A stretch of 64,000 bases of DNA from Cardinalis cardinalis (taxonomy: Eukaryota; Chordata; Aves; Passeriformes; Cardinalidae), in assembly GCA_014549065.1 (NCBI GenBank), contig JACDOX010000085.1, positions 2,548,857 to 2,612,856 on the forward strand. The letters are read 5' to 3'. Below, piece after piece: positions 51,413 to 61,198 of the stretch (within the stretch, counting starts at the first letter, position 1; each line of letters begins with the position of its first letter). Both the position numbers and the translations under genes were made by a program. The notes below the pieces were generated by a model, which searched no databases, was not told where the DNA came from, and was given only the letters and a program-made list of their open reading frames with translations.

Positions 51413-51571
51413 GGAATGGGGAGATGGGAGAGTGGGAATGGGAGAACAGGGACAGACGGAATGGGGAGATGGGACAGTGGGAATGGGAGAACAGGGACAG
51501 ACGGAATGGGGAGATGGGAGAGTGGGAACGGGGGAGATGGGACAGGGAATGGGGAGATGGGACAGAGGGAA
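51413..51571. repeat. 45-bp purine-rich minisatellite, ~3.5 copies
   Basis: Units start at 51413, 51458 and 51503 with GGAATGGGGAGATGGGA; the last is rearranged. The plus strand is almost all G and A. The unit is 45 bp, so a 15-residue repeat (NRDRRNGEMGEWEWE) is open on the plus strand. An open frame of 155 codons spans it (51244-51711), but the residue pattern is what this base composition would give, and no splice sites frame it. I treat it as non-coding. G-runs make quadruplex formation possible. Confidence 0.93.
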
Positions 51572-51970
51572 TGAGGGAGCTCCAGCTGGGCAGGGCTGGG
51601 GGGTCCTGCCTGCAGCCCCTTAAACCTTGTGTGGGCCAGGAGCTGTGCTGGGCCATCAGCCCATCCTCCTCAGAGGCACTGAGGGCCTCCAGGGGTGCCT
51701 GGCCCATGTGAGCCCACAGCTGGGCCCAGCACCAGGAGAGCAGCCTGGAAAGAGCAAAGACCCCAAAACCCCTGGGAGAGGGGCCCAGTGTCCCCTCAGC
51801 CACAGGCAGAGGTGGCCTGGGAGGGAACAGCAAACCCAGGTGCTTCTTGGCCACAGAAAGGCCATTTTCAAGGTTTTGGAAGCATCATCTCATGTGGAGA
51901 TCCCCACAGCATCACCTACCTCTGTGAAGAGCTGCTCATGGCTCTCCTCTGCCCCACAGTTGAGCCTGGA

Positions 51971-52528
51971 AGCACCAGCAAAGCCAGGCTGGGCTCAGGA
52001 ACAGCAGTGAACACCAGCAAAGCCAGGCTGGGCTCAGGGACACCAGTGAACACCAGCAAAGCCAGGCTGGGCTCAGGGACACCAGTGAACACCAGCAAAG
52101 CCAGGCTGGGCTCAGGGACACCAGTAAGGCCCAGCTGGTTTCAGGAGCACCAGTGAACACCAGCAAAGCCCAGCTGAGCTCAGGGACACCAGTGAACACC
52201 AGCAAAGCCAGGCTGGGCTCAGGAGCACCAGTGAACACCAGTAAGGCCCAGCTGGGCTCAGGAACACCAGTGAACACCGGTAAGGCCCAGCTGGGCTCAG
52301 GAACACCAGTGAACACCGGTAAGGCCCAGCTGGGCTCAGGAACACCAGTGAACACCAGTAAGGCCCAGCTGGGCTCAGGAACACCAGTGAACACCAGTAA
52401 GGCCCAGCTGGTTTCAGGAACACCAGTGAACACCAGTAAGGCCCAGCTGGGCTCAGGATCACCAGTGAACACCAGTAAGGCCCAGCTGGGCTCAGGTACA
52501 CCAGTGAACCCAGTGAGGCCCAGCTGAG
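51971..52528. repeat. 39-bp minisatellite, ~14 copies
   Basis: Fourteen head-to-tail units resemble TGAACACCAGCAAAGCCAGG followed by CTGGGCTCAGGGACACCAG. Thirteen are close to 39 bp; one near 52122-52150 is 29 bp because a 10-bp piece (TGAACACCAG) is lost. Early units carry CAAAGCCAGGCTG and later ones TAAGGCCCAGCTG, so two unit types are laid out in blocks. As 39 is a multiple of three, a 13-residue repeat is open on the plus strand (VNTSKAQLGSGTP) and another on the minus strand (GVPEPSWALLVFT). The 10-bp loss shifts the frame, and frames open on both strands point to composition, not coding. Confidence 0.95.
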
Positions 52529-54248
52529 TCCCCGTCACCCCCCCTCACCCCCGGCGGCCCCAGCAGCCCGGCCCTGCTCCGAGCTGCAGCCCTCCCTTCT
52601 GTGCCCCCTGTTTGTATCGGCACTCCATGGTGTGCTGCACTGGATCTGGGGACACTTCCTGAGCACCAGACAATGTCCTGGGCTATGTGGCACCTTTTTG
52701 CTAGGAAAAGGACAAATTTCAACAGGCTGTGTGCAGTGAAGTGATTTTTTTTCCTCAGCTTGGCACGCAGCACATCAGGCTGAGCAGGCAGAGGCCACGA
52801 GGGCTGCAGGCCCGAGTTCAGCACAGGCCTGAGGGTGCTGGGGGAGACACACACAAAGACATTTATTGAGCACATTCCCACCAGGCAAGACAGTACACAA
52901 AAGGGCAAGAAAAACTAATAAAAAAATCCCATCAAAAAGTTATTTGGCCATAAATGAACATCAGGGTGGCAGCATCAGATATGATGGCTCTCAAATACTT
53001 TCCTTTCCCCTGAAGGTCAGGCAGCCCTTTAATAAAATTTGAGAATCACAGCTGTAAAGTCTGTTCCTGCCTCTGTTCTTTGCCTGCAGAGAGAATATAT
53101 ATGCATGAGTCTGTATTTCAGATAGCTGAGGCTAAGGAAATCTCAAAAGATCTTCAAAAAAGGATAAAAACATCCTTTGTCATACAACAGCTCCCAAGCC
53201 ATGATTTTGGTAGAAAATAGGCAGAGTTGTATGAAAAGCTACACAGAGCATACAAAAGGCAACAAACAAAAGTATGTGAATTCAGGACACGGCTGAATCA
53301 TTTTAATATCAGCTGAAGCTTTGAAAATGTGATTAGCATATAGTTAGGAAACACTTCTCCTTTGCANCTAAAAATACCATGCCAGCTCTGGAAGAGAGCA
53401 GCCACCAGCAGAGCAGGAGTTGCATAATCCTCCCTCAGCCATTGTCTGCAGGGAGCAAAAGGGCCCCAGGTGCTTCCTTGGTGTTGTGGAAATAGCAGCT
53501 AGTTAATTTAGCAGTTTGATTTTTATTACACTTAGCATAACAAACACATCAAGGTCAGCCTGAAATAGTCAAAAGACATACATATTCACACCAGACTCTG
53601 GCATCCTTTGATAAAAGGCTGTGCATCTCCTGTAGCACTTAAAAATGGAGGAAACAGCATGAGGAGCCCAGTTTTGCAGCTCTGATTTGCATAGGTCCCA
53701 CCTTGCAGGGACAATAAGGAGGCCATGGCTGCTCTGAGGTCAGCCCAGCTGGCAGGGCTGCCTCTCTGGCCAGCAGAAACCTTCCCTTCCNCTGCTGGAG
53801 CCCTGCAAGGGGTCTGGCTTGCACAGCCCTAAATGTGGGGGGTTTGCTGAGGATGGGCAGCAGCTCAGGGCAGAGCCCCAGGCAGGAGCCAGGATCAGCC
53901 CTGGTCCTTCAGACAGAAGAAATCACTTTATCCTTCACACTGGGAGCCAAAGGCANGCACCTGAACATCCCCCCGGCTGCAAGGGAACCCTGAGATCCTC
54001 GTCTTTCCCTGTGCCCCCTCTGTGCCCTCCCAGCTGAGCGCTGGCACAGCCCCAGCCCCACGGCTCCCCACAGCCCCTGTGCCTCCCACAGGATCTGGGT
54101 GCAGTTCTGGGCAGCCAGCTGGTTTCACTCAGGGCAATCCCATGCTTTTCATTGTGTTTTTAATTTTCATTTCGCCGAGATTCACTCCCACGACCATGTT
54201 TTCTGGCTTCTTCCCGTTTCTGTCCTTTATTTTTACTCCTGGAGTCAG
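52529..54248. other. Non-coding sequence, no gene recognised
   Basis: GC-rich just after the 39-bp array (52.53-52.85 kb), then ordinary AT-richer unique sequence to about 53.6 kb, then GC-rich again to 54.15 kb. Open frames are short. No transposon signature was recognised. Confidence 0.5.
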
Positions 54249-54294
54249 AGATGATTATCTCCAAGAAAGAGATTTCAGCTGTGTTATATTGATG
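54249..54294 (+). CDS. Exon-like segment, unidentified gene
   Basis: A 46-base segment between a very strong acceptor (CTTTATTTTTACTCCTGGAGTCAG) and a perfect donor (GATG|GTAAGT). One frame is open if the first base finishes an upstream codon: DDYLQERDFSCVILM. The other two frames have stops. No upstream or downstream partner exon was found, and the next feature is a tandem repeat about 170 bp away. It could be a real short exon, a non-coding RNA exon, or chance. Confidence 0.2.
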
Positions 54295-54464
54295 GTAAGT
54301 GCTGTTTTTCCTGCTCTGTCTGATTTTCCGTGCAAGATGCTTTTGGTGTAGCTTTAGCTGCTGCAGATTGTTTGCCACGTCTGGGAGTTTCCCTTTCCCT
54401 GCTGTGCAAGGTGCCAGCATTCCTGCAGGGAGGGACTGCAGCCTCTGGAGCCCCAGAGGAGCAA

Positions 54465-54630
54465 TCTGCTCGTTTGGAGAGGAGCACAGAACCCCCACAA
54501 ATGCTGGCTGCTCTGAGCAGTCTGCTCGTTTGGAGAGGAGCACAGAACCCCCACAAGTGCAGGCTGCTCTGAGCAGTCTGCTCGTTTGGAGAGGAGCACA
54601 GAACCCCCACAAGTGCAGGCTGCTCTGGGG
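54465..54630. repeat. 56-bp minisatellite, 3 copies
   Basis: Units start at 54465, 54521 and 54577 with TCTGCTCGTTTGGAGAGGAG and continue through ACAGAACCCCCACAA to CTGCTCTGAGCAG. The copies differ at only a few bases, so the array is young or homogenised. Since 56 is not a multiple of three, the frame rotates between units and long frames over the array are not coding evidence. Confidence 0.95.
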
Positions 54631-55436
54631 CACCGTGCCCTCCCCAGGTGGTTTCCCAGTGTCCCCGAGCACCTCTGTGTGTGTCCCAGGCAGGAGGGAC
54701 CTTGCTGTGCCAGGCACAGGGCAGCCAGGGGACCAGCTCCAGTGCTGGGGTACAGGCTGGGACACCTCCATCCTTGACAGCACAAAACAACCAAGCTAAT
54801 ACAAGATACAAATCTTATAGCATGTACAAACAGCTTAGAAGAATCATTACATTACTATACTGTGTTACATTTTAAACTCTAAAAATTACTCTTTAGACCC
54901 CTTCTGCTAAGCTAATAAAGTGTGCTCTGACCCTTGGACCTGTCTGCAAGCAGAGGGTATTGTTTCATCAAAAGGAGATTACTTTCAGCCAGCCACACCA
55001 TTGTTTTCCAGTTGTTCAGTAGCTAAAGTATCTCAAAGCTTGCTTTCATTTCAATCTCACCTATAGTTTCTATATTCTCAAAATATTTTGCCAAGCAATC
55101 ATATTTATAAGACTTTCCTGTTTCATCTTCCCCAACACTCCACCCCACTGGAAAAACGCCCAGGCAGCAAGGACACACTGCTGAAGGCCAGGACTGAAGG
55201 CACTGATGCCACCCAAAGCCACCATGAGCTGGACCTGGCCAAGGCCATCCTCCTAGAGCATCATTTNCTCCACCCCAGGGCATTTATTGAGGTGCCACGT
55301 GGATCTCCAACACTGACTAAACATCTTCCTCCTCCTTTCAGACAGAGATGGCCTCCCCACCTCTCCAGCAGCACTCTGGGTTAGCCTTGTCCTCCCTTCT
55401 TTCCCAGCACCACTGGTGGGTGCTCAGGCTCCCCCC

Positions 55437-55547
55437 AGGCACCTTTCACAGGNGANANCTGCTCCTTTAGCCNCCTTTCACAGGTGAGAGCTGCTCCCCA
55501 GGCACCTTTCACAGGTGAGAGCTGCTCCCCAGGCACNTTCCAGAGCN
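55437..55547. repeat. 31-bp minisatellite, ~3.5 copies, N-rich
   Basis: Units start at about 55437, 55468, 55500 and 55531 and resemble CACCTTTCACAGGTGAGAGC followed by TGCTCCCCAGG. Six single N bases fall in this 111-bp stretch, far above the window average, as expected if similar copies were merged in assembly. Complete units contain the splice-donor-like string CAG|GTGAGA. Confidence 0.9.
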
Positions 55548-57314
55548 CCCAGAGCAGTGCAAGTCCCTCCCTGCTGTGTCCCAGCCCTTGCACAGAGGCT
55601 GGCAGTGCCAGGAGCTCTCTCACATCCCTGCACTGGCACTCAGGGCTGGGAGAGCAGCCCTGTAAGGGAAGCTCAGTGTCCCCACCTTGTCACAGGTCAC
55701 CAGCAGCCACCAAAGGTCCAGCAAGGCTCCCTCAGCTGTCACACTGCCCGTGCTCTGCAGGGGACACTCTGTGACTCCAGCCAAGCCAGCACTGTAACCT
55801 TTCCCTCGCTGCCAAAACCAAAGCCAGCAGGACTGTGCCCAGAGCAGACCCTCNCAGCATCCCCCAGGCTTGGGAATAATCTCTGTCAGGGCAATGCAAC
55901 AGACAAAGTGCTACTGAAAGTTGCTGCTGCCTCAGCATTTTTATTTTCAATCAAAGCAGCATTTTTTATTTTTTTGTAATAGTTTTTCCCCCTTTGGCAT
56001 TTTCATTAAAAGACCAACAGGAAAAAAACCCTCAACAATCCCAGAGTGGAAGTTATAAGCAGCCTGACACCTGGTAATGTGATATTTCAAGCTCTGGTCT
56101 GGCACTTTTATGGTATTTCTGAACCAAGCACTCAATCAAGTGGGCTTAAAACAGAAAGTTTGTTACTCCCAGGTTTTTCATCTCACATTTTAGCAATGGA
56201 AGAACACAGTACAATAAGGCAGGGAAACACCTAGCTAGTAAATACTTTTACCACAGTATAATTATTCCCCTCCACAAAAAGACTTGTGAGATGGCTCCTG
56301 AGACAGTGCTCAGCACTCACAGCCCACCTGAGAACACCTTGGCTTCTTATTTGAAATGCCTCATGGCTTTTCTTAAAGAAAGAGGGCTCTAGCAGTCCCT
56401 TTGTCTGTCCTGTCTGTCCACCCTGCTGTCTCCCCTTCCCCAAGCAGCTGTGCAATCCACCAGATACTTTCACTCCAAGCTGGAGCAGGACAGCAGAGGT
56501 CCAAGACTGTCCATATCCACACATTCTCACATNAAATGTATTCAGAAGAGAGGAGAAATTGCTGTCTCAAAGAAACACAAAGATGATGCTCACTGAACCA
56601 CTCACGTGCCAGATTTGTCTGGAAGCTCTTGCAAGGGGCTCCAAGAGCTCTTGCAGCTCTTCCCTGTGCTGGCTGGCAGTGCCTGCCCAGCACACACTCC
56701 CAGCAAAGCTTTCCCTCCCTCCTTGCTCCAGGACCTTGGGGAGGGAGGATATGGCAGCAGAAATGTCTGATGCCTTTACTGAACTGCTCAGTGCTTTTCA
56801 AATCACTGCAGGGTGAGAAATCCCTGGGGGTGAGAAATGCCAGACCGTGGAAGGAGAAGGGGCAGGGCTGCCAGACCCGGGCACAGGCAGCCCCCCCCAG
56901 CACCAGCACCTGGAACAGAGCAGCAGGACAAGGCTGAGGTTCCCACGAGCAGGAGGGAAGGTAACCTGCACATCCCAGCAGCCAAACTTATCCCCACCTG
57001 CTCCTCAGGAGACAAAAATGCCTTCAGCCAGCCACCCTCACACCTGGGGCTGATTCCTGTGAGATAACCAGAATGTTCCCCAGTCCAAGCACAGTTCCAG
57101 CTGAGCCTGCTGGCTGCGGTCAGGAGCCCTGGGAAGGTGGCAGGGGCTGCTTTGCCCTTGTAGGAGCCCTGCAGCACCCAAAGGAGAGCAGAGCCACCGG
57201 GGGCAGGCACTGAGNGGGGAGAGGAGCCAGCTGTGCTGCTCTGCTTTCTGTCCTGTGTCACCAAATTTCTCCTCACAGAGAAAAGCAAGGCACAGTTCTT
57301 CCCAAGAATATTTC
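55548..57314. other. Non-coding sequence, no gene recognised
   Basis: GC-rich at both ends, with an AT-richer middle near 55.9-56.3 kb. Short open frames occur on both strands without linked splice sites. No transposon or RNA gene was recognised. Confidence 0.5.
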
Positions 57315-57668
57315 TGTGTTTCACATTCTCTGAACCTCAGAGAAAGGAAAAACAATTCTTATCATTTGCTGTGCCTGTGTTTGTGCCAAAGTAGAATGCA
57401 ATATGGAGATTGTTTACCCAGTGTTGGTGTTTTGTTCCTTGGCCTGTCAGGGCCTATCAGTGTGTGTGTGTGTCACAGTCACGAGATTCTGTGCAGGGTG
57501 TGCAGAGTTGAGTGTGGCAGATTCGGTTTAGATGTAATGTAATATAATACAGAATAATATAGTATAATTAAGTAATTAGTTAGCCTTCTGATAAGATGGA
57601 GTCAGATGCATCATTTTTCTCCCCCTCATCAGGGGTGAAAATATCCACGATAGTCCTGCCTGCCACAG
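57315..57668 (+). mobile_element. LTR of the same endogenous retrovirus family, shortened
   Basis: The plus strand reads TGTGTTTCACATTCTCTGAA, then AGGAAAAACAATTCTTATCA, GGAGATTGTTTACCCA, TTCCTTGGCCTGTCAGGGCC, an AT-rich TATA-like block (57533-57575), and GGAGTCAGATGCATCATTTT. The same blocks occur in the same order in the 47.2-47.6 kb LTR on the opposite strand. This copy is about 115 bp shorter, mostly in the AT-rich part. It ends about 30 bp before a gap, so whether internal retroviral sequence follows cannot be seen. A GT microsatellite lies inside it near 57460. Confidence 0.83.
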
Positions 57669-57698
57669 GAAGGGAAGGTTCACCCAAAGCACAGGGAG
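57669..57698. repeat. Possible repeat unit at left edge of gap
   Basis: The sequence AGGTTCACCCAAAGCACAG before the gap is matched at 17 of 19 positions by AGGTTTGCCCAAAGCACAG directly after the gap (58427-58445). This suggests that the gap lies within, or between two copies of, a repeat. Confidence 0.5.
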
Positions 57699-58426
57699 NN
57701 NNNNNNNNNNNNNNNNNNNNNNNNNNNNNNNNNNNNNNNNNNNNNNNNNNNNNNNNNNNNNNNNNNNNNNNNNNNNNNNNNNNNNNNNNNNNNNNNNNNN
57801 NNNNNNNNNNNNNNNNNNNNNNNNNNNNNNNNNNNNNNNNNNNNNNNNNNNNNNNNNNNNNNNNNNNNNNNNNNNNNNNNNNNNNNNNNNNNNNNNNNNN
57901 NNNNNNNNNNNNNNNNNNNNNNNNNNNNNNNNNNNNNNNNNNNNNNNNNNNNNNNNNNNNNNNNNNNNNNNNNNNNNNNNNNNNNNNNNNNNNNNNNNNN
58001 NNNNNNNNNNNNNNNNNNNNNNNNNNNNNNNNNNNNNNNNNNNNNNNNNNNNNNNNNNNNNNNNNNNNNNNNNNNNNNNNNNNNNNNNNNNNNNNNNNNN
58101 NNNNNNNNNNNNNNNNNNNNNNNNNNNNNNNNNNNNNNNNNNNNNNNNNNNNNNNNNNNNNNNNNNNNNNNNNNNNNNNNNNNNNNNNNNNNNNNNNNNN
58201 NNNNNNNNNNNNNNNNNNNNNNNNNNNNNNNNNNNNNNNNNNNNNNNNNNNNNNNNNNNNNNNNNNNNNNNNNNNNNNNNNNNNNNNNNNNNNNNNNNNN
58301 NNNNNNNNNNNNNNNNNNNNNNNNNNNNNNNNNNNNNNNNNNNNNNNNNNNNNNNNNNNNNNNNNNNNNNNNNNNNNNNNNNNNNNNNNNNNNNNNNNNN
58401 NNNNNNNNNNNNNNNNNNNNNNNNNN
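57699..58426. other. Assembly gap (728 N)
   Basis: Continuous N run with similar 19-bp sequences on both sides. Probable content is an unresolved tandem or dispersed repeat, possibly linked to the adjoining LTR. Confidence 0.99.
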
Positions 58427-58821
58427 AGGTTTGCCCAAAGCACAGCCATGCCTGGGCCCCTCTCTCAGTGCCACAGCAGCTGGCACCACCCAAACACCAG
58501 TGCTAATTGCAGAGACAGCAGAATCATCTGCATTCTGCCCAAAACAAGCCATTGTTATTTTTATGCACACACACACAGACACAAGTAAAGAACCCTTCTC
58601 ATTTCAAGCTGTGCTATTATGCTAACTACAGAGAAATAAATATGCCACACTGTAGCTAATAAGTGTCATTCACATCAGTATTTATTCCAAACATGTTTCC
58701 CCCATCACGTCTGTTCTGCCTGGAACTGCTCATCACTAANGAGGAGACCTTTATTTCTAGTGATTTAAGCAGACAGGAGAGAGTTAGCAATTAAAGCACA
58801 CTTTTGTACAGTTTAATTGTT

Positions 58822-58827
58822 TTTATT
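58822..58827 (-). promoter_or_regulatory. Polyadenylation signal AATAAA
   Basis: Canonical AATAAA on the minus strand, about 80 bases past the TGA that ends the candidate terminal exon. Another AATAAA occurs on the same strand at 58681-58686. The position fits a short 3' untranslated region for the candidate minus-strand gene. AATAAA is common by chance in AT-rich DNA. Confidence 0.35.
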
Positions 58828-58904
58828 TCAGCTATCAGGGAGCGTTATGTGCTACCTCTGTATCTATTTCTGGAGCCACCACCTACCAGCACTGGCTTTG
58901 TAAT

Positions 58905-59244
58905 TCAGCAATTTGCAAGATGGGCTCTCTGGCCTGGGCCTGACTCCTGATGTGCCACGGGCTTGTGGCTCTCAGCCCCACATCCTGCTCCATAGGACAG
59001 GGTCTCTCTCAGGGAAATGGGCTCAGAATCATTTTTGTTTATGCTCAGATGCCTTCCTGCACTCCAGCACTTCTCTCTCAGCCCATGCTGGGTTAGGTGG
59101 TGGCTGCAGGTGGCTGCTGTCCCAGGAGCTGTCCCAGCCCTCCCACAGCCACACTGGGAGCTGCCAGCAGCCCAGCACAGATCCAGGCACCTCTGGCTCT
59201 TCCCTTCAGGGATTATTTCTCTGCTCATCAAAGGCTGGCAAGGA
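58905..59244 (-). CDS. Candidate terminal exon of minus-strand gene
   Basis: An acceptor (TTTTTATTGAATGACATTCAG) precedes an open frame of 112 codons (the first one split across the splice) ending in TGA at 58905-58907. The first base would finish a codon begun by AG, which is what the 60074-60128 exon leaves. The C-terminal part reads HLSINKNDSEPISLRETL, then ends QRAHLANC. The middle is Cys, Gly and Ala rich. No domain is recognised and no signal or membrane segment is visible. Alternative readings exist: another frame from the same acceptor stops early (SLPAFDEQRNNP). Confidence 0.35.
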
Positions 59245-60073
59245 CTGAATGTCATTCAATAAAAATATTTCAGAGCTAAAAATAGTCTCCTGATTTCTGC
59301 TTCCTTCCCAGAGCAAACACCTGCCTGCAGATAAATTCAGTGGTCCTATGCATACATCTCCTCTTTCCCCTGATGTAACACACACTGCACAAGGCTTCAC
59401 ATACAACCCCAACTCCTGCTGCCTGGGCTGGACTATAAACTGGAAACAGAACCAGAAATCACCACCAGTCATGGAAAACAAGCAAGGCTTTGGCTTCTGC
59501 ACAAGAGGGACAGACCCATGAGCCCATCCTGGACAGAGCACAGGTCCCAGCACCAATACCATGAGGTGTGCAGTCAGCTCTGACCCCCACAGCTTCCCCA
59601 GTGAGGTGAAAATGGTTTCACTTGAGCAGTGCAGGTTCTGAACTGAGGGGCTAATGCTGCTGCCCTAAGGAAGGAATCCCAGGGACTGAAGGAGGGCCAG
59701 AGCTGATTGCCTGCCCACACAGACACGGGGATCACGTGCTGAGGATCCTGTTATGCAAGAATACAGCTGGGCATGTTACTGCAAGTGAGGAGACAGGCAC
59801 CCATGTGCATTGCAGAGGGGTAGGGAGAAAAGGAAAAAATAACATTTAATTTCTCCCCTTTTTGTTTTTCATTATTATGGTTAAAGGCCTGGTTTGTAAA
59901 GATACTGACAACCTAAAGTTATCATTGATGTTCCTGGACTTTGCTTTTTNAACTGGCACAAACAGCAGTGGACCAAACACAAACTGAGCTCCATCCTTGG
60001 AGCTAATGAGACTCAGACAGTGCTCAGAGGTGGGCTGCAGCTGCAGCTTTTCTTTAACTCATCTATCACCTAC

Positions 60074-60128
60074 CTTTCCCCNACTCCCAGATACAACCTT
60101 GCCTCTTCCTGCTTACAGCCTGGTCCAG
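60074..60128 (-). CDS. Candidate exon, minus-strand gene
   Basis: 55 bases between a strong acceptor (GTTAACTCTGCTTTCAG) and a good donor (GAAAG|GTAGGTG). Taking one base from the preceding exon it reads AGPGCKQEEARLYLGVGE and leaves AG, consistent with both neighbours. A second frame is also open, so the frame choice rests on phase matching. The peptide is charged, with no recognised motif. Confidence 0.35.
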
Positions 60129-60762
60129 CTGAAAGCAGAGTTAACTTGCATCAGGGGAACACAACAAGAATGGCTGTGCCACGTTTCTTCCCCACAAATG
60201 AAGGGGCCAACCCCATTTTAATCTAATGGGGAGGTGAAGATGGAGGAGTGCTGCACATACACATTTCTATCCAGGATCACATCCCAAGTATTTCAGTACT
60301 TTTGTCTTTTTCATATTTTCTTACATTAAGGCAAGAGAGACATCTAGAGATGGCAGGCAGGGGATTGCAAGATCCTGGAAAAAGAGTTTTCTGGAGAATG
60401 TGTAGCATGGTTTATTCACAGAGTGGGAACAATAAATCAAGTGAATTAAATATGAAAAAAATTAACCCCTAGTCATAAAATGTAGAAGTCCAAGAGGAAA
60501 NAGCAATGGATTACAGAGTGGCAGGAATGCTCTCCATTTCCATGGCCCTCACACAGAATTATCCCCAATCTGTTTAAAAAGCAGTCTAAGAAAGCTGGGG
60601 AGAGAGGGTGTCACATGCCCTGCTACAGCACCTTGTCCAAAAGCAGGCAATGCCACAGGAATGCACACACGATGATTAAGGGCAGCACCAGCAGATAAAA
60701 GCCTCAATAAAACATAACTAAACTAGACTAGGAACTTGAATCCTGCCCCAGCACAAACGTAC

Positions 60763-60869
60763 CAACAGCATCACTGCTCCCAACTCCATCACATGCCTGA
60801 TCAGATGGGCTGTCCTGAGGATCAGGATAATCACAGCCCATCACTGCATCAATGATACAAGAGCAGCAC
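60763..60869 (-). CDS. Candidate exon, minus-strand gene
   Basis: 107 bases with acceptor TGTTTTCTCTGCTCAG and donor GTTG|GTACGT. Only one frame is open: CCSCIIDAVMGC, then DYPDPQDSPSDQACDG and VGSSDAV. It is acidic and Ser/Pro rich, with a Cys cluster at the start. It needs two bases from the upstream exon and leaves one, which fits the downstream 60074-60128 exon. The join to the 61.2 kb segment does not fit directly in the favoured frame. Confidence 0.38.
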
Positions 60870-61198
60870 CTGAGCAGAGAAAACATCAGAGGCATGAACA
60901 AGAATGGAGGCCAACAGCCTCTGCACCCCCCTGACTTCACTAGAACAGTTCCCCAAACATTTACTGAGAGATGGATACTTACATTAATTGGCAGTAAGAC
61001 ATAGCCTTGTCTTANATGTAAATTAGCTAAATAACATTAGACAAAAGGATAAGGAGAAGAAAGTGCATTTCCAGTCAAGCCACTGTCACATACAAGGTTC
61101 CTGAGCCTGCTGCAGTATTCTGAAGATCCACGCTTATTCTCACCTCCAATATTACTTTAAAGGTGCCTCAAAGCATCAAGGACAGAGAAAACTCTCAC

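Noticed and set aside
51936..52538. 200-codon minus-strand frame with 13-residue repeats
   Set aside because: It is the reverse reading of the 39-bp minisatellite; frames are open on both strands because the unit is a codon multiple without stops. No splice or start context.
54160..54811. Overlapping minus-strand frames of 146-207 codons
   Set aside because: They owe their length to the 56-bp repeat and GC-rich flanks; three different frames are open at once, which argues against any one being selected.
59250..59562. Minus-strand open frame upstream of the terminal exon
   Set aside because: It overlaps a possible exon ending GGCAG|GTGTTT, but joining it makes the terminal exon lose its matching phase, so it was left out.
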